Part shown: piece by piece, positions 42,781-51,251 of the stretch | Position numbering within the stretch: position 1 is the first letter of the stretch | Layout of the letters: each line of letters opens with the position of its first letter | Origin: Armatimonadota bacterium | GTDB lineage: Bacteria; Armatimonadota; Zipacnadia; JAUWAU01 | Reading direction: 5' to 3' | DNA length: 64,000 bases | Assembly (NCBI GenBank): GCA_030601885.1 | Contig: JAUWAU010000012.1 | Location: 62,001 to 126,000 of the forward strand | Translations under genes and position numbers: made by a program | Notes under the pieces: generated by a model | What the model saw: the letters and a program-made list of their open reading frames with translations, nothing else | What the model was told of the DNA's origin: nothing | Databases searched by the model: none

Positions 42781-45627
42781 ATGGCCACAACGAGCACCGA
42801 GGTCGAGGCGGAGAAGATCGCCGCAGAGCTGCGCGAACTGCTGCGCGGCGATGTGCTATTCGACGATCTGACCCGGGCCATCTACAGCACGGCGGCCTGC
42901 ATTTATCGGATCAAGCCTCTGGGCGTGGTCGCGCCACAGGACGCTGAGGACGTCGTCGCGCTCGTTCGCTACGCGGCGGACAACGACATCCCGCTGACGG
43001 GTCGCGGCGGCGGGTCGGGGCTAGCGGGCCAGACGGTCGGCGCCGGCATCATCGTCGATTTCGCCCGACACATGAATGGGATCGTCACCATCGACCCGGT
43101 CCGCCAGATCGCTCGAGTGCAGCCCGGCATCTTCCTCACGCGCCTCAACAAAGCCGTGGCGGAGTACGGCCTGCTCTTTCCCCCGGATCCGTCCAGCGCC
43201 GACTTCTGCACCATCGGCGGCATGATCGCCAACAACGCCGGCGGCGCGCGCACCGTGAAGTACGGGGCCACCAAGAACTACGTCGCCGAGCTTGAGGTGG
43301 TGCTTGCCAGTGGGGAGTTGGCACACGTGCGAGCGCCTGGGGCGCCCACCGACGAGGACGAGCGGAGCAAGGCGCTTGCTGATATCGCCGGAGCCGTCAA
43401 GGGCGTTCTCACCACACACCAGGAGGCCATACGTGCCAACTGGCCCGAGGTAAACAAGAACAGCAGCGGCTACAACCTCGTGGAGGCGATGGTGGACGGG
43501 GAAGTAGATCTGCGGAAGCTCATCGTCGGCTCAGAGGGCACGCTCGCGCTGGTGACGGAGGCGACGCTGGAGCTGCGTCCGCTCCCGCCCGATATCGGCG
43601 CCGGCATTCTGTATTTCCGCTGTCGAGTGGATGCGGCGAAAGCCATCGGCGAGATCCTCAAGCTCTCACCCAGCAGCATCGAGCTCCTGGACGAGACGTT
43701 TGTGCGAATTGTGCGCGAAACGAACCCCGAACTGCGGCATCTACTGCCCGAAGGCTGCCGAGCGGCGCTGATGGTAGAGTTCGAGGGCCACACACAAGAT
43801 GTGGCGGCGAGTCTGCGCACGACGGAGCAACACCTGGTGGGGCGGCTGGAGCTCGCCACCGGGATGGAGTCGGCCTTCGGCTCCGAGGAGAGGGAACGCC
43901 TGTGGGCGCTTCGAAACGCCGTCGGGCCTCTGGTGAACCGCGTGGTGGGCCGGCGGCAGGCCGTCGTAGTGATCGAGGACGTCGTCGTGCTGCCCGAGCG
44001 TCTTCCGGAGCTGGTTGACGGCCTCGAGCAGATCTTGGCCAAGTACGGCGTCGAGGGCACCATCGTCGGCCACGCGGGCAACGGCAACATGCACGTGCGG
44101 CCGATCCTGGACCTGCGCGACCCCGCGGACGTGCGGCGCATGGAGGACATCGCCGGGGACACCTGCGAACTGGTCGCATCGCTGAGGGGTACGCTTGCGG
44201 CCGAACACGGCGATGGCATCTCCCGCGCACCGTACCTGCGGCGGATTTTTGGCGATGCGTACGAGGCATTCGGGGAAGTCAAGCGCATCTTCGACCCACA
44301 GGGCATCCTCAATCCGGGCAAGATCGTTGGCGACGGCAGCGGCGTGGCGGATAAGCTGCGTCTGGGCTATGAGTACAAGCTGGCGACGACGAGCACGCGG
44401 TTCGACGACGAGCGGCTCCGCGAGCTGGTTGAGAAGTGCCACGGATGCGGAACGTGCCAGGCCTATTGCCCCGTGTGGAACGCGCTCGGCGTCGAGGAGG
44501 CCACCGGGCGAGCGAAAGCCAATTTGCTGCGCGAGATCATCCACGGCCACCTCAGCCCGGATGCACTGACCGATGCGCGCTTCAAGGAGATCATCGACCT
44601 CTGCGTTGACTGCAAGCTCTGCATGACCGAGTGTCCCACGGCCGTGGACATCGCCACGCTGTGCGAGGAGGCGAAGGCACAATACGTGGCCGCCAAGGGG
44701 CAGAGCGTGCGCTCCGCAGTCTTAGCCCGGGCGGACGATCTGGGCCGAATGGGGCGCGCGCTGGCACCCATGTCGAACGTCGCGCTTCGGCTGCGTCCGG
44801 TACGATTCGCCCTGGAGAAGGTCATGGGGCTTGACCGGCGCCGCGAGCTCCCGCCGTTCCGTCGCGGGATGCACGCCAGCAGGGACCAACGGGCGAGCAC
44901 CGGCAAGCAGATCGTCTACTTCGCCGGCTGCTACGCCATGTACAATGACCCGGTGGCCGAGGGGCAGGCAACGATCGAGGTGCTCGAGCGTAACGGCTTC
45001 CACGTCCATGTCCCGCCGCTGCGGTGCTGCGGCGCCGCGTTGGTGAGCATCGGAAGCGGCGACGCCGTTGTGAGGGACGCCGAATGGAACGTCGGCGCGC
45101 TCAGAGAATATGTCGATGACGGATGCACGATCGTCGCCAGCGCGGCCACGTGCGGCCTGATGCTCCGGCACGGCTATCTGCACCTGGTGCCGGGCGACGA
45201 CACGGAAGCCGTGGCGGCGAGCACGTGCGACGTGCATGAATTTCTTGTCAGCCTTCACGACAGCGGCGAGCTCAATACCACCCTCGGACCCGTCTCGAAG
45301 CGAATCGCATATCACGCCCCCTGCCATCTCCGCGCCCAGGGCGTTGGTGAGGCGCCGCTGGCCCTGCTGCGGTTGATCCCCGAGCTTACGATCGCGGACA
45401 TTGAGGACAACTGCTGCGGCATCGCCGGCACCTTCGGCATGAAGCGGCGGAACTTCGATCTGTCTATGCGCATCGGCGAGCCATTGTTTGCCGAGATCGC
45501 ACGGGCCAGGCCCGACGTCGTCGTCACCCCTTGCGGGACGTGTGCCATGCAGATCGGGCAGGCCAACGGCCTCCCCGTGACGCATCCCATGGAGCTGCTG
45601 CGGGACGCCTACCGGGCGGCCGAATAG
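42781..45627 (+). CDS. Fused GlcD-type FAD oxidase and GlcF/HdrB-type Fe-S protein
   Basis: FAD_binding_4 RGGGSGLAGQTVGAGIIVDFARHMN; CHGCGTCQAYCPVWN and CVDCKLCMTECPTAVDI; CCG-type VYFAGCYAMYNDP, PPLRCCGAALVS and DNCCGIAGTFGM. Confidence 0.9.
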   Translation: MATTSTEVEAEKIAAELRELLRGDVLFDDLTRAIYSTAACIYRIKPLGVVAPQDAEDVVALVRYAADNDIPLTGRGGGSGLAGQTVGAGIIVDFARHMNGIVTIDPVRQIARVQPGIFLTRLNKAVAEYGLLFPPDPSSADFCTIGGMIANNAGGARTVKYGATKNYVAELEVVLASGELAHVRAPGAPTDEDERSKALADIAGAVKGVLTTHQEAIRANWPEVNKNSSGYNLVEAMVDGEVDLRKLIVGSEGTLALVTEATLELRPLPPDIGAGILYFRCRVDAAKAIGEILKLSPSSIELLDETFVRIVRETNPELRHLLPEGCRAALMVEFEGHTQDVAASLRTTEQHLVGRLELATGMESAFGSEERERLWALRNAVGPLVNRVVGRRQAVVVIEDVVVLPERLPELVDGLEQILAKYGVEGTIVGHAGNGNMHVRPILDLRDPADVRRMEDIAGDTCELVASLRGTLAAEHGDGISRAPYLRRIFGDAYEAFGEVKRIFDPQGILNPGKIVGDGSGVADKLRLGYEYKLATTSTRFDDERLRELVEKCHGCGTCQAYCPVWNALGVEEATGRAKANLLREIIHGHLSPDALTDARFKEIIDLCVDCKLCMTECPTAVDIATLCEEAKAQYVAAKGQSVRSAVLARADDLGRMGRALAPMSNVALRLRPVRFALEKVMGLDRRRELPPFRRGMHASRDQRASTGKQIVYFAGCYAMYNDPVAEGQATIEVLERNGFHVHVPPLRCCGAALVSIGSGDAVVRDAEWNVGALREYVDDGCTIVASAATCGLMLRHGYLHLVPGDDTEAVAASTCDVHEFLVSLHDSGELNTTLGPVSKRIAYHAPCHLRAQGVGEAPLALLRLIPELTIADIEDNCCGIAGTFGMKRRNFDLSMRIGEPLFAEIARARPDVVVTPCGTCAMQIGQANGLPVTHPMELLRDAYRAAE

Positions 45628-45659
45628 CTCGACCGGTGGCACCCGTCTTTCGGACAGGC

Positions 45660-46784
45660 ATGCCATCCCCACGATACTACATCACGGTGGTCAGCGGTCT
45701 CGAGGAGGTCGCCTGGGGCGAGCTGCAGGAGAAGTTGGCGGCGCCGCGTCTGGTGCGGATGGAGCGGGGAAGGGTATTCTTCGACTCCGCGTCAGCTCCG
45801 CGAGAGCTGCTCGCCCTGCGGTCAGTGGAAAACGTGCTCGCCTACGCGGGCGATTTCGGTGGCATCACCGCCGACACCAACTCGTTGGAGCACGTCCGTC
45901 GCGAGGTGGCGCAGATACCTCTCGACGAGCAGGTCCTGATGTACGAATCCATTACGGGGCCGAAGCGGGAGCCCAGCTTTCGTGTCACCGCGCACCGCAC
46001 CGGCACGCACGACTTCAATTCCGTGCAGGTAGCCGCGGCCGCCGGCGCGGGCGTCATCGACCGATACGGATGGCGGGTGGATCTCACGGGCCACGACCTG
46101 GAGGTTCGTGTGGACGTCCGAGAGGACACGTGCCTCGTCGGGCTGCGGCTGTCGGATACGGCGCTGTCTCGGCGAAGCCGCATCGAGCACGGCCCCGCAT
46201 CGCTCAAGTCCACCGTGGCGCATTGCATGATTCGGCTCATCGGCTGGCACAGCAACGAGGCCTTCGTTGACCCGATGTGTGGCACCGGCACGATCCTGGT
46301 GGAGCGAATCGCGCTCGGATTCCCGAGGCTGCTGGTGGGCGGGGAGCGCGAAGAGCGAATGCTGCAGAAGTCCGTGATCAATCTGGGAGCGGCATTGTGG
46401 CCCAAGCCACCCGCCCGCGATGCCGGGCAGGGGTGCCTGGCCCCCACTGCCGCCACTCCCCCGGCAGAGGACGCGCCAGTGCGCTTCGTGCGCTGGGATG
46501 CACGCCGCGTGCCGGTGGCCGCGGGCTGCGTGGACCGGATCGCCTGCAATCTCCCCTGGGGCCGCCGCGTCGGGTCGCACAGAGTGAACGTCCACCTGTA
46601 TCCCGCCTTCGTGCGCGAAGTGGGGCGGATGCTTGCTGAGGGGGGTAAGGCGGCATTGCTCACCGCGGAGAAGCGCCTCATCACGCGCTGCATTCACCGG
46701 GAGCATCGGCTGGCACTCGATGGCATCCGGCCAATCCGAGTGGGCGGCCTGCACGCGTCCATCTATGTGGTCAAGCGCGTGTAG
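45660..46784 (+). CDS. THUMP-domain SAM-dependent methyltransferase (TrmN/Trm14-like)
   Basis: YYITVVSGLEEVAWGELQEKL; FVDPMCGTGTILVERIALGFP; DRIACNLPWGRRVGSH. Confidence 0.88.
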   Translation: MPSPRYYITVVSGLEEVAWGELQEKLAAPRLVRMERGRVFFDSASAPRELLALRSVENVLAYAGDFGGITADTNSLEHVRREVAQIPLDEQVLMYESITGPKREPSFRVTAHRTGTHDFNSVQVAAAAGAGVIDRYGWRVDLTGHDLEVRVDVREDTCLVGLRLSDTALSRRSRIEHGPASLKSTVAHCMIRLIGWHSNEAFVDPMCGTGTILVERIALGFPRLLVGGEREERMLQKSVINLGAALWPKPPARDAGQGCLAPTAATPPAEDAPVRFVRWDARRVPVAAGCVDRIACNLPWGRRVGSHRVNVHLYPAFVREVGRMLAEGGKAALLTAEKRLITRCIHREHRLALDGIRPIRVGGLHASIYVVKRV

Positions 46785-46802
46785 GCCATCCGGCTCCTGC
46801 TG

Positions 46803-47981
46803 TCACGCTCGGGGCTCCGGCCCCGTTCCACCGGCTGCCGCCAGCATTACGTCCTCCAGTCGCGCCGTGTGATGCGCCCAGCCAAGCTCTGCCTCGACCC
46901 GCGCCCTGCCGGCTGCGCCGAGCCGGCGTCGAAGGCCGTCGTCCGAGAGCACCCGCACCGCGGCCGCAACGACCGCGTCAACGTCGCCCGGCGGCACTAG
47001 CAAGCCCGTCTCCCAATCCACCACGGCCTCCTCGGCACCAGCGTAGCGGACCGCGATGGAGGGCTTGCCGGAGGCCGCCGCCTCAAGATACGCGATCCCA
47101 AAGCCCTCGAAGCCGGAGGCCTCCGGGCCGCCGCTGATCATGGTAAAGCAGTCGCTGGCGGCATAGAGGCTTGGCAGCAGCTCATCCTCGACGTAGCCGG
47201 CGAACAGGACGTGCTCCCGCACCCCTTCGACGGCTGCAAGGCGCTCCAGCCGGGCGCGATCGCCCCCCTGGCCGGCGATGACGTACAGGAGGTTCTCTGC
47301 CGCTGGGACGATCTGCGGCAGCGCCCGTATGACGACGTCATGCCCTTTGTATTGCTCCGCCGGATCCAGACGGCCCACGGTGAGCAGCACATGCTTGCCG
47401 GCGAGCCCAAATCGCTCCACGGCCGGCGTCGCATCGACCGTCGGATGGAAGCGCTCCAGGTCAACGCCTGGCGGGACGATGGCGATGGAGTCCTCGGCCA
47501 CCCCCGCATCCACGAGCAGAGCCCGCGTGAAGCGGCTGACGGCGATGACCGTGTGCGCCTGCCGCATCAGATGCATCTTGCGGCTCGACAGCCTGCCCGA
47601 GACCGCGTCTATGCCATATGCAGCCAAAACCGTCGGCACACCGCTGCCAAGAGCCGGTGGGGCTGCCGCCAGAGCCGCCGTGGATGTGCCACAGAACACT
47701 ACGTCGGGGCTATGAAGCCGAATCAGCTCTTCGACTCTCCGCCGAAAGCGAGGCAACGCGCGCAGCTTGCGCAGTGCCGCGATGCGACCGCGTCCCTTCG
47801 GCCACGCCGCTCGGACGATGGGGAAGGGTGCGCTCGCGTCGAAGGAGGCGCTGCCGGCTGCGGTCGGCGCCAGTACGACAACGCTGCAACGCGAGGCACG
47901 CAGGCAGAACTGGTACACGTATTGCTGTATCCCGCCCACGTCGGGCGGGAAGTCAACTGTAACCACCAATACTGTAGCCAT
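46803..47981 (-). CDS. Glycosyltransferase family 4 protein
   Basis: MATVLVVTVDFPPDVGGIQQYVYQF; IVPPGVDLERFHP; EGFGIAYLEAAASGKPSIAVRYAGAEEAVVDWETGLLVPPGD. Confidence 0.92.
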   Translation of the reverse strand: MATVLVVTVDFPPDVGGIQQYVYQFCLRASRCSVVVLAPTAAGSASFDASAPFPIVRAAWPKGRGRIAALRKLRALPRFRRRVEELIRLHSPDVVFCGTSTAALAAAPPALGSGVPTVLAAYGIDAVSGRLSSRKMHLMRQAHTVIAVSRFTRALLVDAGVAEDSIAIVPPGVDLERFHPTVDATPAVERFGLAGKHVLLTVGRLDPAEQYKGHDVVIRALPQIVPAAENLLYVIAGQGGDRARLERLAAVEGVREHVLFAGYVEDELLPSLYAASDCFTMISGGPEASGFEGFGIAYLEAAASGKPSIAVRYAGAEEAVVDWETGLLVPPGDVDAVVAAAVRVLSDDGLRRRLGAAGRARVEAELGWAHHTARLEDVMLAAAGGTGPEPRA

Positions 47982-48247
47982 GCATGGTACCTCGGCGGAT
48001 CGCGACCGCCTTGTCTTTTGACCAGAACATAGGCAACTTCCTGCGCCAGTGGTACTGCGAACCGCGAGCACACAGGAACAGCCGATTGCATCCCGACATG
48101 CCGATCATCGGCGATTGAACGAAGTCCGATTGGCGCCTCAGGAGAGGACCATCGTGGCCGATCTGCCCTCCAGCATCGAAACCTCACATCTGGGGAGGTG
48201 ACGTGGGCTTTGTTGCTGAATCACAACGCATCGGAGCGACAATATCG

Positions 48248-48637
48248 ATGCCGCAGGATACGTGGAAAGATTGGATGGACCAAGCCGAGCACGACCTGGA
48301 AGTCGCCCACGGGACAAGGGAGAACGGCTGGTACGACACGTCCGTCGTCCAGTCCCAGCAGGCGGCCGGGAAAGCCGTGAAGGCGCTCTGGATTCGGGAG
48401 AAGAACCAGATGGTGCGGAGGACGCATGCCGTTGACGACCTGGCGCGTGAGGCCGGCGCCCCGCCGGGCGTTGTCGCGGCCGGAACCCGGCTGGCCCGGG
48501 CGTACTTCGCCTCGCGATACCCGGACATGGGCCCCGCACCGCCGTTTCGGAGCATCAACGCGGACGAGGCGGACGCCCGGCTACGCGACGCCGAGGAGAT
48601 CATGACGTGGGTGAGACAGCGTCTGGAGAACCGGTAG
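48248..48637 (+). CDS. HEPN domain protein
   Basis: MPQDTWKDWMDQAEHDLEVAHGTRENGWYDTSVVQSQQAAGKAVKALWIREKNQMVRRTHAVDDLARE; adjacent to a nucleotidyltransferase. Confidence 0.87.
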   Translation: MPQDTWKDWMDQAEHDLEVAHGTRENGWYDTSVVQSQQAAGKAVKALWIREKNQMVRRTHAVDDLAREAGAPPGVVAAGTRLARAYFASRYPDMGPAPPFRSINADEADARLRDAEEIMTWVRQRLENR

Positions 48638-48975
48638 CCGAACACGCGAAGGTGAAGGACCCAGAGCTTCGGCGCTTCCTGGACGAATGCCTGGACGGCA
48701 TCCGGGCGGGTCTCCAGCCCCAAGGCTTCTGGCTCTTTGGGTCGCGCGTGAGCGGGAGTCCCGATCGGTGGAGCGACATCGATGTGCTCGTCGTGTCGGA
48801 GCGCTTTCGAGACATGAGAGTGCTGGATCGAATGGAGCTCTTCGACCAGCACGCCCGGCCCCACCGCCACGTGGACGCCCTATGCTTCACCCCCGAGGAG
48901 TTCGAGTTCAAGGCAGCGCAGCCCACCCTCGTCGCCGAGATCGTCAAGCACGGGCTCGGGTTGCGGGTGATCTAG
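48607..48975 (+). CDS. Minimal nucleotidyltransferase (MNT) domain protein
   Basis: GFWLFGSRVSGSPDRWSDIDVLVVSERF; overlaps the HEPN gene by 31 nt. Confidence 0.87.
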   Translation: MGETASGEPVAEHAKVKDPELRRFLDECLDGIRAGLQPQGFWLFGSRVSGSPDRWSDIDVLVVSERFRDMRVLDRMELFDQHARPHRHVDALCFTPEEFEFKAAQPTLVAEIVKHGLGLRVI

Positions 48976-49018
48976 GGGCAACACGGCTGGGAGGCAGTAT
49001 CATATAGGAGACGCATCG

Positions 49019-49222
49019 TGTGGCACGGGTAGCTTGCTACCCGTGTGCATCCTGAGGCCCACACGGCTTGACGAGCAAGCCGTGCCACAGCGTGCTGCTG
49101 TGTGTGTGGCACGGGTAGCTCGCTACCCGTGGGCATCCTGAGGCCCACACGGCTTGACAAGCAAGCCGTGCCACAGCGTGCTGCTGTGTGTGTGGCACGG
49201 ATAGCTCGCTACCCGTGGGCAC
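49019..49222. repeat. 86-bp tandem repeat (two full copies plus partial third)
   Basis: TGTGGCACGGGTAGCTTGCTACCCGTG..ATCCTGAGGCCCACACGGCTTGACGAGCAAGCCGTGCCACAGCGTGCTGCTGTG begins at 49019, 49105 and 49191. Confidence 0.88.
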
Positions 49223-49237
49223 CTGCTGACAGGAGCA

Positions 49238-49346
49238 GCACGGCTTGATCCCGTACGGGATGCCGCTTCAGACAGGCACCAGCAAGTCCCTGACCCTACG
49301 GGCGGGACGCCGACCCCGAAGGGGGTCAGGCGCCGTGCCACACAGA
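49238..49346. repeat. 109-bp modular palindromic element, copy B (inverted relative to copy A)
   Basis: Reverse complement differs from 23741-23849 at about 4 positions. Confidence 0.88.
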
Positions 49347-49352
49347 TGTCCG

Positions 49353-51251
49353 CTACTCGACGACCTCGGACAACTGCGGTGGTGCGAGCTCCCTGGCGAT
49401 GAAGACCTTGTGCCACAGCTCCAGACACAGCAGGTTCCACAGCCGCTGCGCATGATCCCCCTCCCCCCGCCGGAACTCGTCCACCAACTCCCGAATGCTC
49501 TCGACCCGCAGGCACTCGCCGATGCCGGGATCCTTGAGCAGCAGCTCATCGATCATCCGGCTCAGGTCCGACCTCAGCCATTGCTCGATGGGCACGATGA
49601 AGGCGTGCTTGGGCAGGCGCGCCACGCCCGGCGGGAGCAGCTCGTCGGCGAGGCGGCGGAGGAAATACTTCGTCTGCCTGCCGCGCACCTTCCGTGCGGC
49701 CGGGATCTGCCGCAGGAAATCGATGAGCGGCGTATCGAGCAGCGGCACGCGCGCCTCCAGCGATGTGGCCATGGTGACCTTGTCAACCTTGATGAGGATG
49801 TCTTCCGGCAGCCACGTCTCGGCGTCGAGCTGCATGAGGGCGTCCACGATGTCGTCGGAGCGCACGCGCTCGATGCGCTGCCCAAGCAGGGCGGTGAGAG
49901 CCGACGCGTCGATTTCTCCGGCGATCTCCGGTCGGTACAGAGCTCGACGCTGCGCGGCACTGAAGTTGGCGATCCAATTCAAGTGCCGCCCGGCGGGGCT
50001 GCCGGACGACAGCATGCGCTCCAGGGCGCGCTTGTGCCATCGGCTGACGGGCAGAGCGCGAAGCAGCCTGAGTATGGCCTGCTCGCGGATCGCCCCCGGG
50101 ATGGCCTGCAGGGCTTGGGCGAGGCGGAAAAGGAAGTACCGGGGATAGCCGCCCTGGAACTCATCGCCGCCCTCGCCGGTGAGCACGACGGTGACATGCC
50201 GGCGGGCAAAGCGCGATATGAAGAACGTCGGCACGGCAGCGGCGTCCGCGATCGGCTCTTCCAGGTGCCAGACGAGTGACGGAAGAAGCGCTGCCGCTCC
50301 GGCATCGATGACGGTCTCGTGGTGTTCCGCGCCCACGCTCTCGGCGACCCGGCGTGCAACGGACAGCTCGTTGTAATGGGGTTCCGCGGCAAAGCCGACG
50401 GTGAAGGTCTTCGGAGGGTCGGCCCCTGCTTCGGCCATGCAGGCCGTGACCACGCCGGAGTCCACACCGCCGCTCAGGAGCGCTCCGATGGGGACGTCGC
50501 TCACCAGATGACTCCCGACAGCATCCTGAGTAAGCCTTCGCAGCTCGCTCAGGATGTCCTCATCGCTGCCCTCGCACCATTGAGGTGTGGCCTCGGGGCG
50601 CCAATACGGCTGTGCGTGCACCTCGGAGCGCTGGAAGGTTAGCCAATGGGCAGGTGGCAGCTTGTGGATGCCGGCGAAGATGGTGGCGGGCGATATGGCG
50701 TACTGCACGGCGAGGTGCTGATCGAGCGCCACCGGATTGACGCGCCGGGGCACATCCGGGCACTCGAGCAGCGCCTTGATCTCCGAGGCAAAGAGCAGCT
50801 TTCCCTCCAGCAGCGTATAGTAGAGGGGCTTGATACCGACGCGATCGCGGGCAAGGAAGAGGCGCTGTCGCGGGCGATCCCATATCGCGAAAGCGAACAT
50901 GCCCCGGAGGCGGTGCACGCAGGCCTGTTGCTCGTCCTCATAAAGATGGACGATGACCTCGACGTCGCTTCGCGTGCGGAATCGGTGGCCGGCGGATTCG
51001 AGCTCGGCGGTGAGCTCCCGGTAGTTGTAGATCTCGCCGTTGCAGACGACCGAGACCGTGCCGTCCTCGTTAGTGATGGGCTGGGAGCCGGTGGCCAGAT
51101 CAATAATGCTGAGCCGTCGCACGGCGAGCCCGGCCGGCGGATCCAGCACCTCGCCCGCCTCGTCGGGGCCCCGATGCACCATCGTGTCGCGCATGCGTGC
51201 CAGCAGCTCGGGGTCGGAGTATCCTACGTAGCCGCAAATCCCACAGCTCAA
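49353..51251 (-). CDS. asnB: Asparagine synthase (glutamine-hydrolysing)
   Basis: SCGICGYVGYSDPELLARMRDTMVHRGPDEAGEVLDP; VPIGALLSGGVDSGVVTACMAE; VVLTGEGGDEFQGGYPRY. TTG start. Confidence 0.93.
   Translation of the reverse strand: MSCGICGYVGYSDPELLARMRDTMVHRGPDEAGEVLDPPAGLAVRRLSIIDLATGSQPITNEDGTVSVVCNGEIYNYRELTAELESAGHRFRTRSDVEVIVHLYEDEQQACVHRLRGMFAFAIWDRPRQRLFLARDRVGIKPLYYTLLEGKLLFASEIKALLECPDVPRRVNPVALDQHLAVQYAISPATIFAGIHKLPPAHWLTFQRSEVHAQPYWRPEATPQWCEGSDEDILSELRRLTQDAVGSHLVSDVPIGALLSGGVDSGVVTACMAEAGADPPKTFTVGFAAEPHYNELSVARRVAESVGAEHHETVIDAGAAALLPSLVWHLEEPIADAAAVPTFFISRFARRHVTVVLTGEGGDEFQGGYPRYFLFRLAQALQAIPGAIREQAILRLLRALPVSRWHKRALERMLSSGSPAGRHLNWIANFSAAQRRALYRPEIAGEIDASALTALLGQRIERVRSDDIVDALMQLDAETWLPEDILIKVDKVTMATSLEARVPLLDTPLIDFLRQIPAARKVRGRQTKYFLRRLADELLPPGVARLPKHAFIVPIEQWLRSDLSRMIDELLLKDPGIGECLRVESIRELVDEFRRGEGDHAQRLWNLLCLELWHKVFIARELAPPQLSEVVE

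Noticed and set aside
49019-49222. Possible CRISPR array
   Set aside because: The units are contiguous 86-bp tandem copies with self-complementary arms, no unique spacers and no cas genes nearby.
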